Part shown: piece by piece, positions 50,063 through 59,724 of the stretch
How the letters are laid out: each line of letters begins with the position of its first letter
How positions within the stretch are numbered: position 1 is the stretch's first letter
Source of the DNA: Allopusillimonas ginsengisoli
GTDB lineage: Bacteria > Pseudomonadota > Gammaproteobacteria > Burkholderiales > Burkholderiaceae_B
DNA length: 64,000 nucleotides
NCBI GenBank assembly: GCA_005239165.1
Contig: RAPG01000007.1
Location: 62,001 to 126,000, forward strand
Reading direction: 5' to 3'
Program-made: the position numbers and the translations under genes
Notes under the pieces: generated by a model
What the model was told of the DNA's origin: nothing
Seen by the model: only the letters and a program-made list of their open reading frames with translations
Databases searched by the model: none

Positions 50063-51055
50063 ATGTTCAAATCTATTCTGCTCAGCAGGGCGTACGCAAG
50101 CGTCGCCCTGCTTTTTTTCATGCTCGCGCCATTCGCGCATGCTGCGCCACCCTATGCAAAACTCACACTGGCCGGGCCTGGTGCCGTGGTCAGCTACCCG
50201 CTGTTGCACATGGTAGAAACCAACGCGCTCAAAGACTACGCACAGCAGGTTCAATTTCGCCTATGGCAAAGCCCTGATCAGCTGCGTGTACTGCTGGCTA
50301 AAAAAGAAATAGATTTCAGCGCCGTGCCCAGCAATCTGCCCGCGCTTATGTTTAATCGGGGTGATCCGGTCAAACTGCTAAACATCTCTGTATGGGGCAT
50401 ATTGTGGCTGGTCAGCCGCGACCCTGATGTAAAAGGGTTTGAAGACTTGGGCGGCCAAGAGCTGCTCGTGCCCTTTCAGCGCGATCTGCCGGCGGTCTTG
50501 CTAGATACCCTGCTTCAAGCACATAAGGAAAAAGGCGGCAAGCCCGTGCGCTTACGCCGCACGCGCGACGCTCAAGACGCCATTGCGCTCATGTTAACCG
50601 GTCAGGGCAAACACGCCTTGCTTGTCGAACCCACGGCATCACTGCTGCTGTGGCGCGCTGAGCAACAGGGCACCATTGCCCTGCACCGCGTGCAAAGTCT
50701 TGAAGACGCCTGGCGCGACGCCTTCCCCAATCGTGCCGAACTGCCACAGGCCGGTATTATGGCTAACTCTCATATGGCGAAAGATACCGAGCTCAATCAT
50801 GCCGTCGAGCGCGCTTATGCCGCTTCTGCCGCATGGTGTAAGTCCAACACGCAAGCTTGTGCACAACTGGTGCACCGGTACATCCCGCACCTGCCTGTGC
50901 CGGCCATTGAAACGGCAATTCGCGTTACCCGACTCGACAGCCGTCCTGCAAGCGAGGTTAGGCCCCAGCTTGAAGCGCTGTACGGGTTGCTGGGTGAACA
51001 GTACCCCCAGGCCATAGGTGGCCGCCTGCCTGATGCCGGGTTTTACGGGCCATGA
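50063..51055 (+). CDS. NMT1/SsuA-like ABC solute-binding protein
   Basis: A 330-residue periplasmic receptor. A Sec signal peptide covers residues about 1-27 (ending PFAHA). The mature protein (LTLAGPGAVVSYPLLHMVET ... LLAKKEIDFSAVPSNLPALM) resembles NMT1/taurine/sulfonate receptors. The ATG at 50063 has no ribosome-binding site because an AT-rich Fur-like site lies directly before it; a leaderless or later start is possible. It overlaps the permease gene by four bases. The sulfur-oxidising context suggests a sulfur compound, while the Fur-like site suggests an iron link; neither is proven. Confidence 0.85.
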   Translation: MFKSILLSRAYASVALLFFMLAPFAHAAPPYAKLTLAGPGAVVSYPLLHMVETNALKDYAQQVQFRLWQSPDQLRVLLAKKEIDFSAVPSNLPALMFNRGDPVKLLNISVWGILWLVSRDPDVKGFEDLGGQELLVPFQRDLPAVLLDTLLQAHKEKGGKPVRLRRTRDAQDAIALMLTGQGKHALLVEPTASLLLWRAEQQGTIALHRVQSLEDAWRDAFPNRAELPQAGIMANSHMAKDTELNHAVERAYAASAAWCKSNTQACAQLVHRYIPHLPVPAIETAIRVTRLDSRPASEVRPQLEALYGLLGEQYPQAIGGRLPDAGFYGP

Positions 51056-51837
51056 ACGTAGTGTCCAATTCTGACGGCGTGGGCCGCACCTCACGGTTAT
51101 GGAGCGTCCTGGGTGTGCTTCTGTTGCTCGCCGGCTGGCAAGCTAGTGCTGTCTACATGGGGCCGATGCTCATGGCCACGCCGCTAGAAACACTTAAAGC
51201 TATTCCCCGCCTGTTGGCCAGCGATCATTTTCTGCCTAACGCGGGCGACAGTCTGCTGCGTATTGGTATTGGTGTAAGCACAGGCTGCACCATAGGCCTT
51301 GCCCTGGGCATACTGGCAGGCCACAAACCGCGGGTGCGCGGGCTGCTTGAGCCTGTGCGGTGGCTGCTCATGGCCATACCGCCTGTAGTGGTCGTCGTTA
51401 TGGCCATGCTGTGGTTTGGCTTGGGTTCTTCCATGGTTATTTTTATGACGGTGCTCATGATGGCACCTGGCATGTATGTCAATACGGTAAAAGGCATGAT
51501 GCAGGTTGATCGCAATCTCATCGAAATGACGCATATGTACCGCTATGGTTTTTGGCGACGGCTGCGTCATTTGTACATGCCTGCACTCACTGCGCCGCTG
51601 ACGGCCGCTTTGCTTATTGCCACGTGTGGCGGCGTGCGGCTGGTCGTTATGGCCGAAGTGCTGGGCGCAGAAAGTGGTGCAGGTTATGCACTGGCCAATG
51701 CCCGCAGTACGTTTGACAGTGCAGAACTCTATGCCTGGGTCGCACTGATTCTGCTGCTGGTGGCCGTGCTTGAGTTTGCCTTGCTGCAGCCTTTGCAGCG
51801 CCACCTTGGAAAATGGCAGGAGCCCAGTCATGCTTGA
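51052..51837 (+). CDS. SsuC/TauC-like ABC transporter permease
   Basis: A 261-residue inner-membrane permease with about six helices. The coupling loop reads VKGMMQVDRNLIEMTHMYRY and the helix IPPVVVVVMAMLWFGLG is typical of nitrate/sulfonate/taurine permeases. It overlaps the receptor gene by four bases and the ATPase gene by eight. Confidence 0.9.
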   Translation: MNVVSNSDGVGRTSRLWSVLGVLLLLAGWQASAVYMGPMLMATPLETLKAIPRLLASDHFLPNAGDSLLRIGIGVSTGCTIGLALGILAGHKPRVRGLLEPVRWLLMAIPPVVVVVMAMLWFGLGSSMVIFMTVLMMAPGMYVNTVKGMMQVDRNLIEMTHMYRYGFWRRLRHLYMPALTAPLTAALLIATCGGVRLVVMAEVLGAESGAGYALANARSTFDSAELYAWVALILLLVAVLEFALLQPLQRHLGKWQEPSHA

Positions 51838-52537
51838 GCTTAACAATATCACTCTGCATTTTGGGTCTTTGGCTGTGCTTCGGGGCATCGACCTCCAACT
51901 GAAACCAGGGCAGCGTCTGGGTTTGCTCGGCCCCAGCGGCGCAGGCAAGAGTACGCTGCTGCGTCTGGCCGCCGGGTTGCTCAAGCCCACGTCGGGTACG
52001 TTAAGCAATAGCTATCGTCATCCCTTGCTGGTATTTCAGGAGCCCAGGCTGCTGCCTTGGCGCCGCATTATTGAAAACATCGAGATACCATTGCGGGCGG
52101 CGGGTTGCCATGCAGACGAGGCACGCACGCGTGCAATGTATTGGTTAAAACAGGTTGAGCTTGACGCGTTCGCGCAAGCATGGCCCCGAGAACTATCGGG
52201 CGGCATGGCGCAGCGGGCTTCACTGGCTCGTGCCTTTGCCTTGCAACCTGACTTGCTGTTGCTTGATGAACCCTTCAGCGCCCTTGATCCTGCCTTGCGC
52301 ACGACGCTGGCTGCCTTGTGTCGTCGCTGCCTCGACGAAACCGGCGCCACCATGCTTTGCATCAGCCATCACCCCCATGAGCTCGTAGAACTCACCGATA
52401 GCTGTTTGTTGCTCGAAAACGGCTATGTGCAGCGCTTTGATATAGACCCTGCAGCGGGGATACAAGGTCGCAGTGAGACGGCTGATCTTTTATACCGGCG
52501 GTTGCTCCAACATGAAGCATTGGTCGCCGTTGGCTGA
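51830..52537 (+). CDS. SsuB/TauB-like ABC transporter ATPase
   Basis: A 235-residue ATPase starting MLELNNITLHFGSLAVLRGI. Walker A is GPSGAGKST, the Q-loop is LVFQEPRLLPWRRI, the signature is LSGGMAQRASLARAF, and Walker B is LLLLDEPFSALDPAL, followed by the H-loop ISHHPHELVEL. The LLPWR Q-loop is characteristic of the nitrate/sulfonate/taurine class. Third gene of the ABC operon. Confidence 0.92.
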   Translation: MLELNNITLHFGSLAVLRGIDLQLKPGQRLGLLGPSGAGKSTLLRLAAGLLKPTSGTLSNSYRHPLLVFQEPRLLPWRRIIENIEIPLRAAGCHADEARTRAMYWLKQVELDAFAQAWPRELSGGMAQRASLARAFALQPDLLLLDEPFSALDPALRTTLAALCRRCLDETGATMLCISHHPHELVELTDSCLLLENGYVQRFDIDPAAGIQGRSETADLLYRRLLQHEALVAVG

Positions 52538-52587
52538 CCATTTACGCTTGTGTTGCCCAGCCAGCCCGCTTGGGTGGTGCAGCGTGG

Positions 52588-53430
52588 TCAGTCTGTAAAC
52601 CCCGGAAGCGAGAGGCGGGCAACCACATCTTTCAGACTAGCCGAAATCTCGCTACGCAAGTGAGCCTCTGGCAATATGCCTTCAGGACCGCCGCAACTGA
52701 GTACGAACGTACCTTCGCCAGTAATGGCGTTAAACGGGGCAGCTACAGCATTGATGCCCGGTTGCCAGTCACCTATGCCGTAACAGCACCCGTTTGCAGC
52801 GAATTCTGTGCTGGCTTTTGCCAATATGGCCAGCATATCTGCAGGCGCGTCCAGCGTTGGCAGCAAGGCATCTTGTTGAGCTTTGGGCAAGCTGGCCAAA
52901 TACGTGCGACCCATGGTGCTGTTCATGCCGACGCGGTAGCCTACGGGCAGGCGCAGGTACAGCGCGACAGAACCATGCACAGCATCTATGTACGTCATTG
53001 ACTTGCCATCAAAGGCACCCAGAGCCACCGCTGCGCCGGTGGCCTGTGCAAGCTCTTCCATAAGCGGCCTGGCTACCTGACGAACCTCGAGGCTGGCAAG
53101 ACAGCCAAAGCCCAACGCAAGCACACCATAATCTGGCCAGTAGCGGCCTGATTCCCGGTCATAGCGCAAATAACCCAGTGTCATCAGCGTGTAAACGATA
53201 CGGCTGACCGTTGATTTTGGCAGGCCCGTGATCTCGGCTAACTCGAGATTTCCGAGTGACTTGACGTCAGGGGTGAAGCATCGCAACACGTCGAGCCCGC
53301 GGGCCAGTGCTTCGACGAAATGAGGCGAAGCGGGATCACCTTGCGTGACGGCACGCTTGCGGCGAGCTGGACGCCGTGCGGCACCTGTCTCTCTCTGTTG
53401 CTTGGTGCCAATGTCTGAAAGCGATTGCAT
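52588..53430 (-). CDS. IclR-family transcriptional regulator
   Basis: A 280-residue regulator with a basic N-terminal extension (about 1-35), a winged helix (about 38-98; ALARGLDVLRCFTPDVKSLG ... LPKSTVSRIVYTLMTLGYLR) and an IclR effector domain. Divergent from the Bug / gamma-glutamyltransferase / aminotransferase operon across 111 bases, so it probably controls it. A TTGAATT-N11-AATTCAA repeat lies between. Confidence 0.92.
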   Translation of the reverse strand: MQSLSDIGTKQQRETGAARRPARRKRAVTQGDPASPHFVEALARGLDVLRCFTPDVKSLGNLELAEITGLPKSTVSRIVYTLMTLGYLRYDRESGRYWPDYGVLALGFGCLASLEVRQVARPLMEELAQATGAAVALGAFDGKSMTYIDAVHGSVALYLRLPVGYRVGMNSTMGRTYLASLPKAQQDALLPTLDAPADMLAILAKASTEFAANGCCYGIGDWQPGINAVAAPFNAITGEGTFVLSCGGPEGILPEAHLRSEISASLKDVVARLSLPGFTD

Positions 53431-53472
53431 TTGGCGTGCGCTGCCTTTATATTTGGATGATTAAAAAAGGAA

Positions 53473-53497
53473 TTGAATTTCATTCTACGGAATTCAA
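53473..53497. promoter_or_regulatory. Inverted repeat between IclR and Bug genes
   Basis: TTGAATT-N11-AATTCAA, with an inner ATTC-TACG-GAAT symmetry, in the 111-base gap between divergent IclR and Bug genes. It is a candidate operator for the IclR protein. Confidence 0.45.
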
Positions 53498-53541
53498 CCA
53501 AGAAAGTCATCCCCCTGTCATAGATAAATCAGGAGACAAAC

Positions 53542-54510
53542 ATGTTCAGAGCAGGTTTTACGGTTTTTTCTGCGGCCTTACTCATTGCGTCAGCCAGTGC
53601 TGCTGGCGCTGAAGGTTTTCCGGATCGTGCCGTCACAATGGTGACACCGTTTCCGGCCGGTGGTGCCACCGACGGGTTGGCCCGCACCCTCGCTGAGCAT
53701 ATGGGAAAGACCCTGGGGCAGCCTGTGGTGGTCGAGAACCGCGCGGGTGCGGCAACCACGATTGGCGCATCGTATGTGGTCAGATCTCAGCCCGATGGCT
53801 ACACCATTTTGCTTGCCACGAACTCAACGCTGGTTACTAATCGTTTTCTTTTCAAGAGCCTATCGTACGATCCGGATGCCTTTGCACCTATAGGCATGAT
53901 AGGAATCGGCCCCATGGTCTTGCTAAGCACCAAGAAAGACGGCTTTGGCTCGCTTGAGGATGTCGTGGCAGCGGCCAAGAAAAAGCCCGATGCGTTGACG
54001 ATCGCGTCGTTTGGCACGGGTACGTCGTCGCATCTTGCGGCAGAATATTTCCAGCAACTCGCTGGTATCAAGCTGCTGCACGTTCCGTTTAAGGGTTCGA
54101 CGCAGGCTTTGCCACAGGTCATTAGCGGTGACGTCGACCTGTTTTTCGATATGGTGTCCACCGGCATGCCGCAAGTGGAATCCGATAAGGTAGATGTTCA
54201 GGCGATTACCAGCAAGAAGCGTATGTCAACGCTACCCACGTTGCGTACGGTTGCCGAGTCGGGCTATCCTGGTTTCGACTTAACAGCCTGGTTTACGTTG
54301 GTTGCGCCGCCCGGTACGCCTGCAGACGAGACGCGCGTGCTTGGCGACGCGCTTAAGGCAGCGCTGGCGGACGAAAAGGTGAAGCAACGCATGTTTGTGA
54401 TGGGTATTGAACCGTCTGACGGTAGCGTCGAAGCGTTGAACCGACAAACAAAACAGGAAATCCCCATTATTAAATCCTTGGTCGGGAAGGCGGGCATTGT
54501 TGCTCAGTAG
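53542..54510 (+). CDS. Bug-family tripartite tricarboxylate transporter receptor
   Basis: A 322-residue receptor with a Sec signal peptide (1-23, ending SASAAGA). The mature start FPDRAVTMVTPFPAGGATDG and the motifs VENRAGAATTIGASYVVRSQ and HVPFKGSTQALPQVISGDVD are typical Bug motifs. An AGGAGAC site precedes ATG. No TctAB genes are present. It precedes the gamma-glutamyltransferase gene by 150 bases. The ligand may be a gamma-glutamyl compound or another carboxylate used by the operon. Confidence 0.93.
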   Translation: MFRAGFTVFSAALLIASASAAGAEGFPDRAVTMVTPFPAGGATDGLARTLAEHMGKTLGQPVVVENRAGAATTIGASYVVRSQPDGYTILLATNSTLVTNRFLFKSLSYDPDAFAPIGMIGIGPMVLLSTKKDGFGSLEDVVAAAKKKPDALTIASFGTGTSSHLAAEYFQQLAGIKLLHVPFKGSTQALPQVISGDVDLFFDMVSTGMPQVESDKVDVQAITSKKRMSTLPTLRTVAESGYPGFDLTAWFTLVAPPGTPADETRVLGDALKAALADEKVKQRMFVMGIEPSDGSVEALNRQTKQEIPIIKSLVGKAGIVAQ

Positions 54511-54660
54511 ATCACGTTGATGGTCGGCGGCTACTGGTCAGGATTATCTTATGGTCGGTTTCCCGCTTTTTTCAGTTCGCGCCGTTTTTCAGTTGAACTC
54601 ATTTTTCATAGTGCTCGTTCAGCAGTAAAACCCTCACATTAAATACGTAGAGAAGTCATT

Positions 54661-56255
54661 ATGTCAGCCCATCCATATTGGCAGTTTCCCCACATGAGTC
54701 GTCGTACGCCAGTGCTTGCCGCCAATGTGGTCAGTACGACGCAGCCTTTGGCTGCCCAGGCTGGCCTGCGCATGCTTCTGGCTGGCGGCAATGCTGTTGA
54801 CGCCGCTTTGGCGACAGCAATTACCTTGACGGTCGTCGAGCCTGTCATGAATGGTATTGGCGGTGATGCCTTCGCCCTCATTTGGAACAAAGGGACGTTG
54901 CACGCGCTGAATGCTTCAGGCCGTGCACCGCAGGCCTGGACGCCAGACTATTTTCATGGAAAGTCCGCAATGCCTGAGCTCGGTTGGGGCACAGTGACCG
55001 TTCCTGGACAAGTGGCGGGATGGGTAGAGTTGTCGCGTCGTTTCGGCAAGCTGCCTTTTCGGGATTTATTCGAACCCGCCATTGCCTACGCCGAAAATGG
55101 CTTTGCCGTGTCTCCGACCATCGCGCGGCAATGGGCGGCTCAGGCGCTATTGCTTAAAGATCAGCCGGGTTACGCTCAGGCATTTTTGCCCACTGGTGCC
55201 GCACCGCAGGCCGGCGATATATGGCGCTTCCCAGAGCAGGCGCGCACGTTGGAGCTTATTGCGACCACGGGTGGGAAAGCGTTTTACGAAGGCGAACTGG
55301 CTGAACGCATGGCTGATTTTTCTGCAGAACAGGTGGTGCACTTACTCGTGCTGACCTTGCCGCAAACCGCTGCGATTGGGTGGACCCATTGTCCATGAGT
55401 TACCGCGGTGACTATATGCTGCATGAACTTCCACCTAATGGGCAGGGAATCGCAGCCTTGATGGCCTTGGGCATGCTTGATACGTTTGACCCGCCGCGCG
55501 CAAACGCCCCTTTGTCGTTGTTCAATCTTCCCATCGAGGCGATGAAGCTGGCGTTTTCCGACTTGCATGAGCACGTGGGCGATCCAATAGGAATGGGTGA
55601 ACTGGCTGCCCAGCTTCTTGATAAAGATTATCTTCGCCGCCGTGCTGCGCTGATAGATCCGCGCAAAGCTTCAGTGCCCACAGCAGGTCTGCCCGGGCAC
55701 GGGGGTACGGTCTATCTTACTGCCGCCGATGCTGATGGAATGATGATTTCGTATATACAGTCCAACTATCATGGCTTTGGGTCAGGCGTCGTTGTGCCGG
55801 ACACGGGTATCGCCCTGCACAACCGTGGACGTGGCTTCTCGCTTGTGCCAGGCCATCGCAATCAAGTGGCTCCGGGCAAGCGCCCCATGCATACAATTAT
55901 TCCAGCCTTTGTGACGCGCAAAGGTGACCCCTACGCCAGCTTTGGTGTTATGGGCGGAAATATGCAGGCACAAGGCCATGTGCAGATGATGCAACAATTG
56001 GTCGATCTGGGGCACAACCCCCAGACTGCCGTGGATGCGCCTCGTTTCAGAGTCGAGAGCGGACCTAAGGTGATGCTGGAAGACCACACTCCGGCGGTAG
56101 TGGTGGAGGCTTTGCGTGCAGCGGGGCACAATATTGCCATGCAGCCAGGCGACAGCCTGGACTTTGGTGCTGCCCAGGTTATCGTCAGGCAACCACATGG
56201 CGGCTACATCGCCGCGTCCGACCCCAGGCGGGATGGTCAGGCGGTAGGGTACTGA
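54661..56255 (+). pseudogene. ggt: Gamma-glutamyltransferase, interrupted by a frameshift
   Basis: Two overlapping frames (54661-55398 and 55380-56255) together encode one gamma-glutamyltransferase of about 530 residues. The first gives the usual N-terminal half (GLRMLLAGGNAVDAALATAI ... GGDAFALIW), the second the C-terminal half with the nucleophilic threonine in GHGGTVYLTAADADG and later GFGSGVV. After CAG at 55330-55332 the first frame runs into unrelated residues, while adding one G (CAGGGTGGTGCA) restores Q-G-G-A-L-T-R-A-D-L and leads straight into the second frame. So one base is missing, by mutation or sequencing error. The family is made as a precursor that cuts itself at that threonine. 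Likely role: hydrolysis of gamma-glutamyl amides. Confidence 0.85.
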
Positions 56256-56332
56256 CCGATAACTGCCCAGCTGTAAAAAGGGTGCTATGAACCCGCCTTC
56301 CTTATTTCTGGCCTTCAGTTGAGAGCAACGAC

Positions 56333-57697
56333 ATGAATACACTTAGCGATAATCAAAATCGTGACATCCACTATCAGATGCATCCGTATACCAATGCGGT
56401 CAAGCATCAGCAGATAGGTTCACGTGTCATCGAGCGTGGCGAAGGTATCTACGTGTACGATGACCAGGGTAGAAAATACATCGAAGGGATGGCGGGGCTA
56501 TGGAGCGTGGCGGTTGGCTTTAACGAGCAGCGCCTGGTAGATGCAGCCACTCGTCAGATGAGCAAACTGCCGTTCTATCATACCTTTACCCATAAAACGC
56601 ATACACCCTCTATCGAGCTTGCCGAAAAACTCGTGCAGCTTACACAGGGGCGCATGAATACCGCGTTTTTCACCAACTCGGGCTCTGAGGCCAATGACAC
56701 TGTTATCAAGATGGTGTGGTATTACAACAATGCGCTTGGCCGACCCCAGAAAAAGAAAATTATTGCGCGCAACAAGGGCTACCACGGCGTAACGGTGGCT
56801 GCGGCCAGTCTCACAGGGCTGGCACCCAATCATCGAGGCTTTGATCTGCCACTGCCGCAAATGAAGCATGTTACCTGCCCGCATTTTTACCGAGAGGGCA
56901 GGCCTGACGAAACGGAAGACACCTTCGCCACCCGTATGGCCGAAGAGTTTGAAGCCTTAATTTTGAGCGAAGGGCCGGACACTGTGGCGGCGTTCATAGG
57001 CGAACCCGTCATGGGCGCTGGCGGCGTCATTGTGCCGCCTGAAACCTACTGGGCCAAAATTCAGCAGGTGTGCCGCAAGTATGACGTACTGGTCGTGGCA
57101 GACGAGGTCATTACCGGCTTTGGCCGCCTGGGCCATATGTTCGGCTCTGACCGCTTCGGTATTCAGCCAGACATCATGGTACTGTCCAAGCAGATCACGT
57201 CTTCCTATCTGCCGTTGGCAGCCGTGCTGCTGAGCGAGCCGGTACAGTCGGTCATTGCCCGCTACTCGGGTGAGCTTGGAACCTTTGGACACGGCTACAC
57301 CACCAGCGGACATCCCGTCGCCACGGCTGTTGCGCTGGAGAACATACGTATTATTGAGGACAATGGTCTGGTCGAAAATGCGGCGCGCGTCGGGGAGGTT
57401 TTGCAGTCCTCGCTGCGTGCGCTGAGTGATCATCCGCTGGTGGGTGAGGTGCGTGGCACAGGGTTGATTGCCGCTGTGGAGCTGGTTGCCGACAAGGCAA
57501 CGCGCAAGCCATTTGACCCTGTGGGCAAGGCAGGTGCCTTGCTTGTAGAGCGGGCCCACGAGCACGGGCTAATCGTGCGCGGCATCCAGGACAGTATTGC
57601 TTTTTGCCCGCCGCTTATCATTACCGAAGAGCAGGTACGCGACATGGTGGGCCGCTTCGTGGATACGCTGGAAGAGGTGCAGGGTCAGATTTCCTGA
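56333..57697 (+). CDS. Class III (omega) aminotransferase
   Basis: A 454-residue PLP enzyme of the aminotransferase class III family. The PLP lysine lies in VLSKQITSSYLPLAAV, preceded by VVADEVITGFGRLG; TNSGSEANDTVIKM binds the cofactor phosphate. Related enzymes use beta-alanine, putrescine or other omega-amines with pyruvate. It follows the gamma-glutamyltransferase gene by 77 bases, so the pair could release and then transaminate an amine. A strong terminator follows. Confidence 0.92.
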   Translation: MNTLSDNQNRDIHYQMHPYTNAVKHQQIGSRVIERGEGIYVYDDQGRKYIEGMAGLWSVAVGFNEQRLVDAATRQMSKLPFYHTFTHKTHTPSIELAEKLVQLTQGRMNTAFFTNSGSEANDTVIKMVWYYNNALGRPQKKKIIARNKGYHGVTVAAASLTGLAPNHRGFDLPLPQMKHVTCPHFYREGRPDETEDTFATRMAEEFEALILSEGPDTVAAFIGEPVMGAGGVIVPPETYWAKIQQVCRKYDVLVVADEVITGFGRLGHMFGSDRFGIQPDIMVLSKQITSSYLPLAAVLLSEPVQSVIARYSGELGTFGHGYTTSGHPVATAVALENIRIIEDNGLVENAARVGEVLQSSLRALSDHPLVGEVRGTGLIAAVELVADKATRKPFDPVGKAGALLVERAHEHGLIVRGIQDSIAFCPPLIITEEQVRDMVGRFVDTLEEVQGQIS

Positions 57698-57734
57698 ATA
57701 CCACCGCATACGCGCGCACTGACGCACTCCGACA

Positions 57735-57761
57735 AAGGCTATCGATTCGATGGCCTTTTTT
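57735..57761 (+). terminator. Rho-independent terminator after aminotransferase
   Basis: AAGGC-T-ATCGA and TCGAT-G-GCCTT form a long stem with one T-G pair, ending in TTTTTT. It lies 38 bases after the aminotransferase stop and is the clearest intrinsic terminator in the window. Confidence 0.9.
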
Positions 57762-58044
57762 ATTGCCCCTCATCGGAAAAACGCTGTGTCAGCTTGCGCA
57801 AACACGTGCTGCTCACCGTTTTTTACTCGCATTCACACAAACCACCGTTGATAACTCATCCACTAGCGTACTCGTGGCAAGCGTTGTGGCGGGTTATCCG
57901 TGCGAGCGCGCCAGCCTGATGAACGACTCTTGAAGTGTGCGCAATGTGCCGTGCACCGTGGTGAATAGCTTGATTTGCTTCCAGTGTTTTCAGGTTTTTT
58001 GATTGCTTTTATCCAGACAATTTCGCTCACGCACCATATTTTAT

Positions 58045-58062
58045 AATTGTATATATACAATT
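58045..58062. promoter_or_regulatory. 18-bp perfect palindrome upstream of CoA-ligase operon
   Basis: AATTGTATATATACAATT, 69 bases before the ATG at 58132. A TTGTAT...ATACAA core of this type is common for GntR/FadR-family regulators. It is probably the operator of the CoA-ligase operon, but its regulator is not identified here. Confidence 0.6.
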
Positions 58063-58131
58063 TAATACTGCATTTGACAATCAAACTATGAATCCATAAA
58101 GTTATGACATCTGAACAGCAGCGAATTAATC

Positions 58132-59709
58132 ATGAAAACACTCACCGACTACACCTCATATGCCGATGCTCTGGCTCACTGGGGGCCAGACAAACTTTGG
58201 GAATTGTTTGATGGCGATACGCAGCAGCTCAACATCGCGCACGAATGCATAGACCGTCATGCAACAGACAGCGAAAGGGTAGCGATTACCGTTGTGCATG
58301 CTTCGGGCGAAGACGAAGCGCTGACTTTTCAGTCTCTTTCGCAAGACTCCTCCCGGTTTGCCAACTATCTGGTTTCTCGCGGCGTAGTTAAGGGCGACAG
58401 AGTAGCCATCATGCTTGAGCCATCGCGGGCTTTTTATGTCGCTTTGTTTGGCGTCATCAAATCGGGCGCGATTGCAGTTCCTTTATTCACGCTATTTGGT
58501 CCGGATGCCTTGCGGCTCAGGGTGCAAGACTGTCTTCCTCGCTTGCTGGTCACCAATCAAGAAAAGGCGCAATTGTCAGAGGGTTTAACGGAGACCGAGA
58601 CGCTGGTAATGGACGAAGGCTTTCTGGCCAGTCTGGATGCCTACCCGGCTCATTTCAAGACGACAACGTCTGCCAGTGCTCTGGCAATCTTCCAGTACAC
58701 CTCTGGAACAACACGCGAGATGCCAGACGCCATCAAACACACCCACAAGGCCATCGTTACCCTTATGGTTGCAGCGTTGTACGGCACTGGGTTGCGGCCT
58801 GGTGACAAATATTTTTGTCCTTCGTCTCCTGCGTGGGGTCACGGCTTGTGGCATGGCACTTTGGCACCACTGGCTATGGGGATATCGATAGGCGCATTTG
58901 CGGGCCGCTTCAACGCTGACCGATTGCTTGATGCTCTGGCACAACATCAGTTCACCAATATGTCTGCTGCGGCGACTCATTACCGCATGATGCGTAACAG
59001 CCCAGAAATCGAGAAACACAGCTACGCGATTAAGAAACTGTCGTTCACCGGTGAGCCTCTTGATAGCTCCACTGAAACATACATAGAGGGCGTGTTTGAT
59101 GCCAAGGTGTGCAGCATGTATGGAACGACCGAAATCGGCGTCATTCTGGTTTCGTATCCAGGTGCGTCTGACTTTCCGGTCAGAAAAGGTTCTTTAGGCA
59201 AGCCCATTCCGGGGGCCGTCGTTGAAGTTCAGGACATTGAAGGTAAGCCGTGTGCGCCCAATGAAATCGGCGAAATGAAGGTATGGCGTCGGGAAGAATG
59301 GGTTGCTACCAAAGACCTGGGCCGTATAGACGAAGACGGCTATTTCTACCATGCAGGCAGGGCGGATGACGTCATTATTTCTGCCGGCTGGACCATGAGC
59401 GCCGTAGAGATTGAAGACACCTTGCTCAAACACCCCGATATCCGCGAGGCGGCCGCCATAGGTGTGCCCGATGCGTTGCGTGGTCAGGTAGTCAAAGCGT
59501 TTGTGGTCAGCAATCGGCAGGCAACTCCAGCTTTCACCAAAGAAATTCAAGACTTTGTGCGCAATCAACTCAGTCAGCACGAATACCCGCGACACGTTGC
59601 TTTTGTGTCCGAGCTGCCGAAAACACCGGCAGGTAAAACTCATCGAAAAAAGCTTCGAGAGCAAGAGGCCGCATTAGCCGAACAATCAATTGAACAGATC
59701 ACACAATAA
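58132..59709 (+). CDS. Acyl-CoA synthetase (AMP-forming)
   Basis: A 525-residue acid:CoA ligase. P-loop FQYTSGTTREMPDAIKHTH, central motif SMYGTTEIGVI, hinge HAGRADDVIISAGWTMSAVE and C-terminal catalytic lysine in LPKTPAGKTHRKKLRE. Ligases of this subgroup act on short or medium-chain or aromatic acids. First gene of an operon with a dehydratase, a CoA-transferase, a Bug receptor and an IclR regulator. The ribosome-binding site is weak. Confidence 0.92.
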   Translation: MKTLTDYTSYADALAHWGPDKLWELFDGDTQQLNIAHECIDRHATDSERVAITVVHASGEDEALTFQSLSQDSSRFANYLVSRGVVKGDRVAIMLEPSRAFYVALFGVIKSGAIAVPLFTLFGPDALRLRVQDCLPRLLVTNQEKAQLSEGLTETETLVMDEGFLASLDAYPAHFKTTTSASALAIFQYTSGTTREMPDAIKHTHKAIVTLMVAALYGTGLRPGDKYFCPSSPAWGHGLWHGTLAPLAMGISIGAFAGRFNADRLLDALAQHQFTNMSAAATHYRMMRNSPEIEKHSYAIKKLSFTGEPLDSSTETYIEGVFDAKVCSMYGTTEIGVILVSYPGASDFPVRKGSLGKPIPGAVVEVQDIEGKPCAPNEIGEMKVWRREEWVATKDLGRIDEDGYFYHAGRADDVIISAGWTMSAVEIEDTLLKHPDIREAAAIGVPDALRGQVVKAFVVSNRQATPAFTKEIQDFVRNQLSQHEYPRHVAFVSELPKTPAGKTHRKKLREQEAALAEQSIEQITQ

Positions 59710-59724
59710 ACAGGAGCAAAGATC

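Larger units (their letters stand above)
57698..58131. other. Gap between aminotransferase operon and CoA-ligase operon
   Basis: 434 bases without a supported gene. It contains the aminotransferase terminator (57735-57761) and an AT-rich promoter-like region before the CoA ligase gene with an 18-bp palindrome (58045-58062). Confidence 0.6.

Noticed and set aside
51184..52008. 274-codon minus frame opposite the SsuC-like permease
   Set aside because: Shadow frame; spans two clearly coding plus-strand genes.
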